The notes under the pieces were generated by a model. That model was not told where the DNA came from. It saw only the letters and a list, made by a program, of their open reading frames with translations, and ran no database searches. Positions 3,534-5,185 of a DNA stretch of 5,185 nt are shown here, one piece after another; the stretch's first letter is position 1, and every line of letters begins with the position of its first letter. Made by a program: the position numbers and the translations under genes. The DNA is from WLMZ01 sp031410915 (GTDB lineage Bacteria > Actinomycetota > Acidimicrobiia > Acidimicrobiales > Ilumatobacteraceae), in NCBI GenBank assembly GCA_031410915.1, contig JANNZY010000092.1:1-5185 (forward strand). Direction: 5' to 3'.

Positions 3534-5141
3534 ATGGCGGCACGCACAGCAGCACGAGGTGGCGCAAGGTTGTCCCGATGCAGCGATGACGAGTTGCTGG
3601 ATCTGGCCCGTGTGGCCGGCACGGACAGTGGTGCCTACGACGAGCTGTACCGTCGCCACGAGACCGTGGCCCGCAGTGTCGCCCGTTATCTGCTCAGCTC
3701 TCGCCACGATGCCGACGACGTCGTCAGCGACGCCTTCGCCGGTGTGATCGCGGCCATCAACCACGGTGCCGGTCCACGCACGAACTTTCGCCAGTACGTG
3801 ATGGCGTGCGTGCGAAACGGCTGCAAGTCGCGCCGCGACGTCAGGACGGTCGCCACCGACCCGACGGTGCTGGAACGCCACAGCGCGGTGTTCGAGGATC
3901 CCGATCGTTTCTCCGAAGCCGGCATCGTCGCCAACGCGTTCTCGACGCTGTCGATCGACTGGCAGCGCACCCTCTGGCTCACCGCGGTCGAGCAGCAGCC
4001 GACGGACGAGGTCGCCCGCCAGCTCCGGCGCAAGCCTGCTGCGGTCGCTGCGCTGGCGCATCGCGCCCGGGAAGCGTTCGCCGAGGCCTATCTGGCGCAG
4101 CATCAAGCGCGCATCACCGACGCATCGTGCGAGGCGGTGAGCTCCAAGTTGGCCCACTACGTTCGCGGCCACGCTGGCGCGATCGAGACGATTCGCATCG
4201 AGCAGCACCTGTCCGACTGCACGGCGTGTGCGTGTGCCGTGTCCGAACTGCGCGACGTCAACTCGTCGCTGCGCTCGCTGGCCGGACCCGCGCCGCTTCT
4301 CGCGGGCGGGGCGGCAACGGTCGCGGCCACGGCGCTCAGCGGCGCGCTGGTTGGCAGCGGGGCCGGTCTGCTCGGCGGTGCGGCTGTGCTGAAGGCCGCG
4401 ATCATCGGCGCGTTGCTGATCCCAGCTGCGATCATCACCGTTCGCGCTGTCGAGCACGACGATGCATCGAACCATTCGTTCGCCGCTGCGGAGACCTCCG
4501 CAGAGCAAACGTTGGGGGGCGACGATGCGATTGCGGTCGGCGCCCGTGACGACGACGATCCGGCCGGCACGACCTCGCCCCGGGATTCGGTGGATGCGGT
4601 CGGCGACGCAGCGGACCCGGCGACCACCAGGGCCGCAGCCGACGAGCCATCGGTACCGACGACGCATCTCGCTCCTTCGGCGGTTACCGATGTCGTGTCC
4701 ACCGTTGGATCGGTTATCGCAAAGCCGGCCGCAGGCAAGCCGTCGCCAGCGGTGGTCGGTCCGGTCACGATCGGCGTCGGCGGGTCGGGAACCGCTCAGC
4801 CCACCGCCTCAGTGTCCGCGGGCGCGTACGACGACGGCGTTCACGTTGGCGTCGGCCTGACCGTCCCCATCATCACGATCCCGGTCTCGCTCGACGTCAC
4901 GCTACCCACGGTGACCGTACCGTCGGTGTCGACGCCGCCGATCGTGATCCCCGAGATCGTGGTGCCGTCGAACTCATTGCCGACGATCATCACACCGACC
5001 ATCACGGTGCCGGCGATCACGGTGCCGCCGGTGTCCACGCCCGGCATCACGCTTCCGCAGGTTTCGTCACCGACGATCTCGGTGCCGCCCGTGCCGCTGC
5101 CGGTGGTCACGTTGCCGAGCATCCCACAGCTGTTCCCCTGA
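3534..5141 (+). CDS. ECF sigma factor fused to zinc anti-sigma domain, membrane segment and Pro-pentapeptide tail
   Basis: This 535-residue protein joins parts usually made by separate genes. Residues 17-75 show sigma region 2 (SDDELLDLAR, AYDELYRRHE, then HDADDVVSDAFAGV). Residues 135-188 show region 4 (LSIDWQRTLWL, then TDEVARQLRRKPAAVAALAHRARE split across the helix-turn-helix). C199 and H225-x3-C229-x2-C232 form a complete zinc anti-sigma (zf-HC2/ZAS) motif. A Gly/Ala-rich hydrophobic stretch (251-281) leads into a clear membrane helix (about 283-304). An acidic Ala/Asp/Thr linker follows (305-380), then a Val/Gly/Pro-rich stretch, then proline pentads (458-532). ATG 3534 is chosen for its GGAGG site and promoter; GTG 3441 would add 31 unrelated residues. 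Sigma factors with C-terminal zinc and membrane extensions are known in actinobacteria, for instance in ECF52-like groups. With one membrane crossing the tail would be exported; with two, cytoplasmic. No separate anti-sigma gene is adjacent. The signal sensed is unknown. Confidence 0.88.
   Translation: MAARTAARGGARLSRCSDDELLDLARVAGTDSGAYDELYRRHETVARSVARYLLSSRHDADDVVSDAFAGVIAAINHGAGPRTNFRQYVMACVRNGCKSRRDVRTVATDPTVLERHSAVFEDPDRFSEAGIVANAFSTLSIDWQRTLWLTAVEQQPTDEVARQLRRKPAAVAALAHRAREAFAEAYLAQHQARITDASCEAVSSKLAHYVRGHAGAIETIRIEQHLSDCTACACAVSELRDVNSSLRSLAGPAPLLAGGAATVAATALSGALVGSGAGLLGGAAVLKAAIIGALLIPAAIITVRAVEHDDASNHSFAAAETSAEQTLGGDDAIAVGARDDDDPAGTTSPRDSVDAVGDAADPATTRAAADEPSVPTTHLAPSAVTDVVSTVGSVIAKPAAGKPSPAVVGPVTIGVGGSGTAQPTASVSAGAYDDGVHVGVGLTVPIITIPVSLDVTLPTVTVPSVSTPPIVIPEIVVPSNSLPTIITPTITVPAITVPPVSTPGITLPQVSSPTISVPPVPLPVVTLPSIPQLFP
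4905..5129 (+). repeat. Fifteen tandem proline pentapeptides (P-x-[VI]-x-[VLT])
   Basis: In the protein encoded at 3534, prolines fall at residues 458, 463, 468 and on to 528 without a single register slip. The third position is Val or Ile in 14 of 15 units (Asn480 is the exception), and the fifth is mostly Val, Leu, Ile or Thr. Typical units are PTITV, PAITV and PGITL. Two earlier partial units start at P445 and P450, set off by an 8-residue break. At DNA level the units are diverged, though ATCACGGTGCCG occurs twice, 15 bp apart (5001-5012 and 5016-5027). Such a chain should be extended and unable to form long helices. Confidence 0.85.
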
Positions 5142-5185
5142 CTGGACCGGGCCTGGCCCACGTTTGGCAGCGCGCGGCTTCGGGT

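Noticed and set aside
3200..3589. Plus-strand 129-codon frame overlapping the start of the sigma fusion
   Set aside because: Basic, low-information translation that runs into the sigma gene in another frame; no support for translation.
3483..4667. Minus-strand 394-codon open frame antisense to the sigma fusion
   Set aside because: Arg/Gly-rich translation without domains, opposite confirmed sigma and zinc motifs.
4841..5161. Minus-strand 106-codon Gly/Thr/Val repeat frame
   Set aside because: Its five-residue periodicity is the mirror of the proline pentads on the plus strand.
5149..5166. Terminator after the sigma fusion (GGGC-CTG-GCCC then TTT)
   Set aside because: The stem is only four pairs and the T run is three bases, too weak to call.

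Overview
The window is GC-rich, with strong G/C preference at third codon positions, GTG/TTG start candidates, leaderless-looking promoters and a sigma factor fused to a zinc anti-sigma domain. Together these suggest a high-GC Gram-positive bacterium (Actinomycetota). The style of the proteins is compatible with Acidimicrobiia such as Ilumatobacter, but that is an impression and not a measurement.

Layout, left to right. On the minus strand, 13-459 encodes a small histidine-kinase-like ATPase-fold protein of the anti-sigma/RsbW type with eroded ATP-binding motifs. Directly upstream in the same direction lies a WYL-domain transcriptional regulator (497-1492, GTG start). The two are 37 bp apart and probably form an operon. 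A control region at about 1493-1640 carries a perfect 8-bp inverted repeat, further dyads and a hairpin. Divergent from the regulator is a very small gene (1641-1790, plus strand, 49 codons) with its own ribosome binding site. It converges on an amidohydrolase-family metal enzyme (1815-3002, minus).

A 531-bp divergent intergenic stretch (3003-3533) separates the amidohydrolase from the most unusual gene, 3534-5141 on the plus strand. That stretch has no convincing gene but holds a strong 34-nt hairpin, a second smaller perfect hairpin, and promoter elements for both flanking genes. The 535-residue product of 3534-5141 combines, in order, an ECF-type sigma factor (regions 2 and 4), a complete zinc-binding anti-sigma motif (C199, H225, C229, C232), a hydrophobic membrane segment, an acidic Ala/Asp-rich linker, and a C-terminal tail of 15 uninterrupted five-residue repeats with proline at exactly every fifth position.

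How the parts may work together. The fused protein reads as a one-polypeptide signalling device: an exported repeat tail as sensor, a membrane anchor, and a zinc domain restraining a tethered sigma factor. The WYL regulator probably controls its own promoter and perhaps the divergent small gene through the palindrome. A related sequence upstream of the amidohydrolase start hints that the enzyme could belong to the same regulon. These links are inferences from sequence alone.
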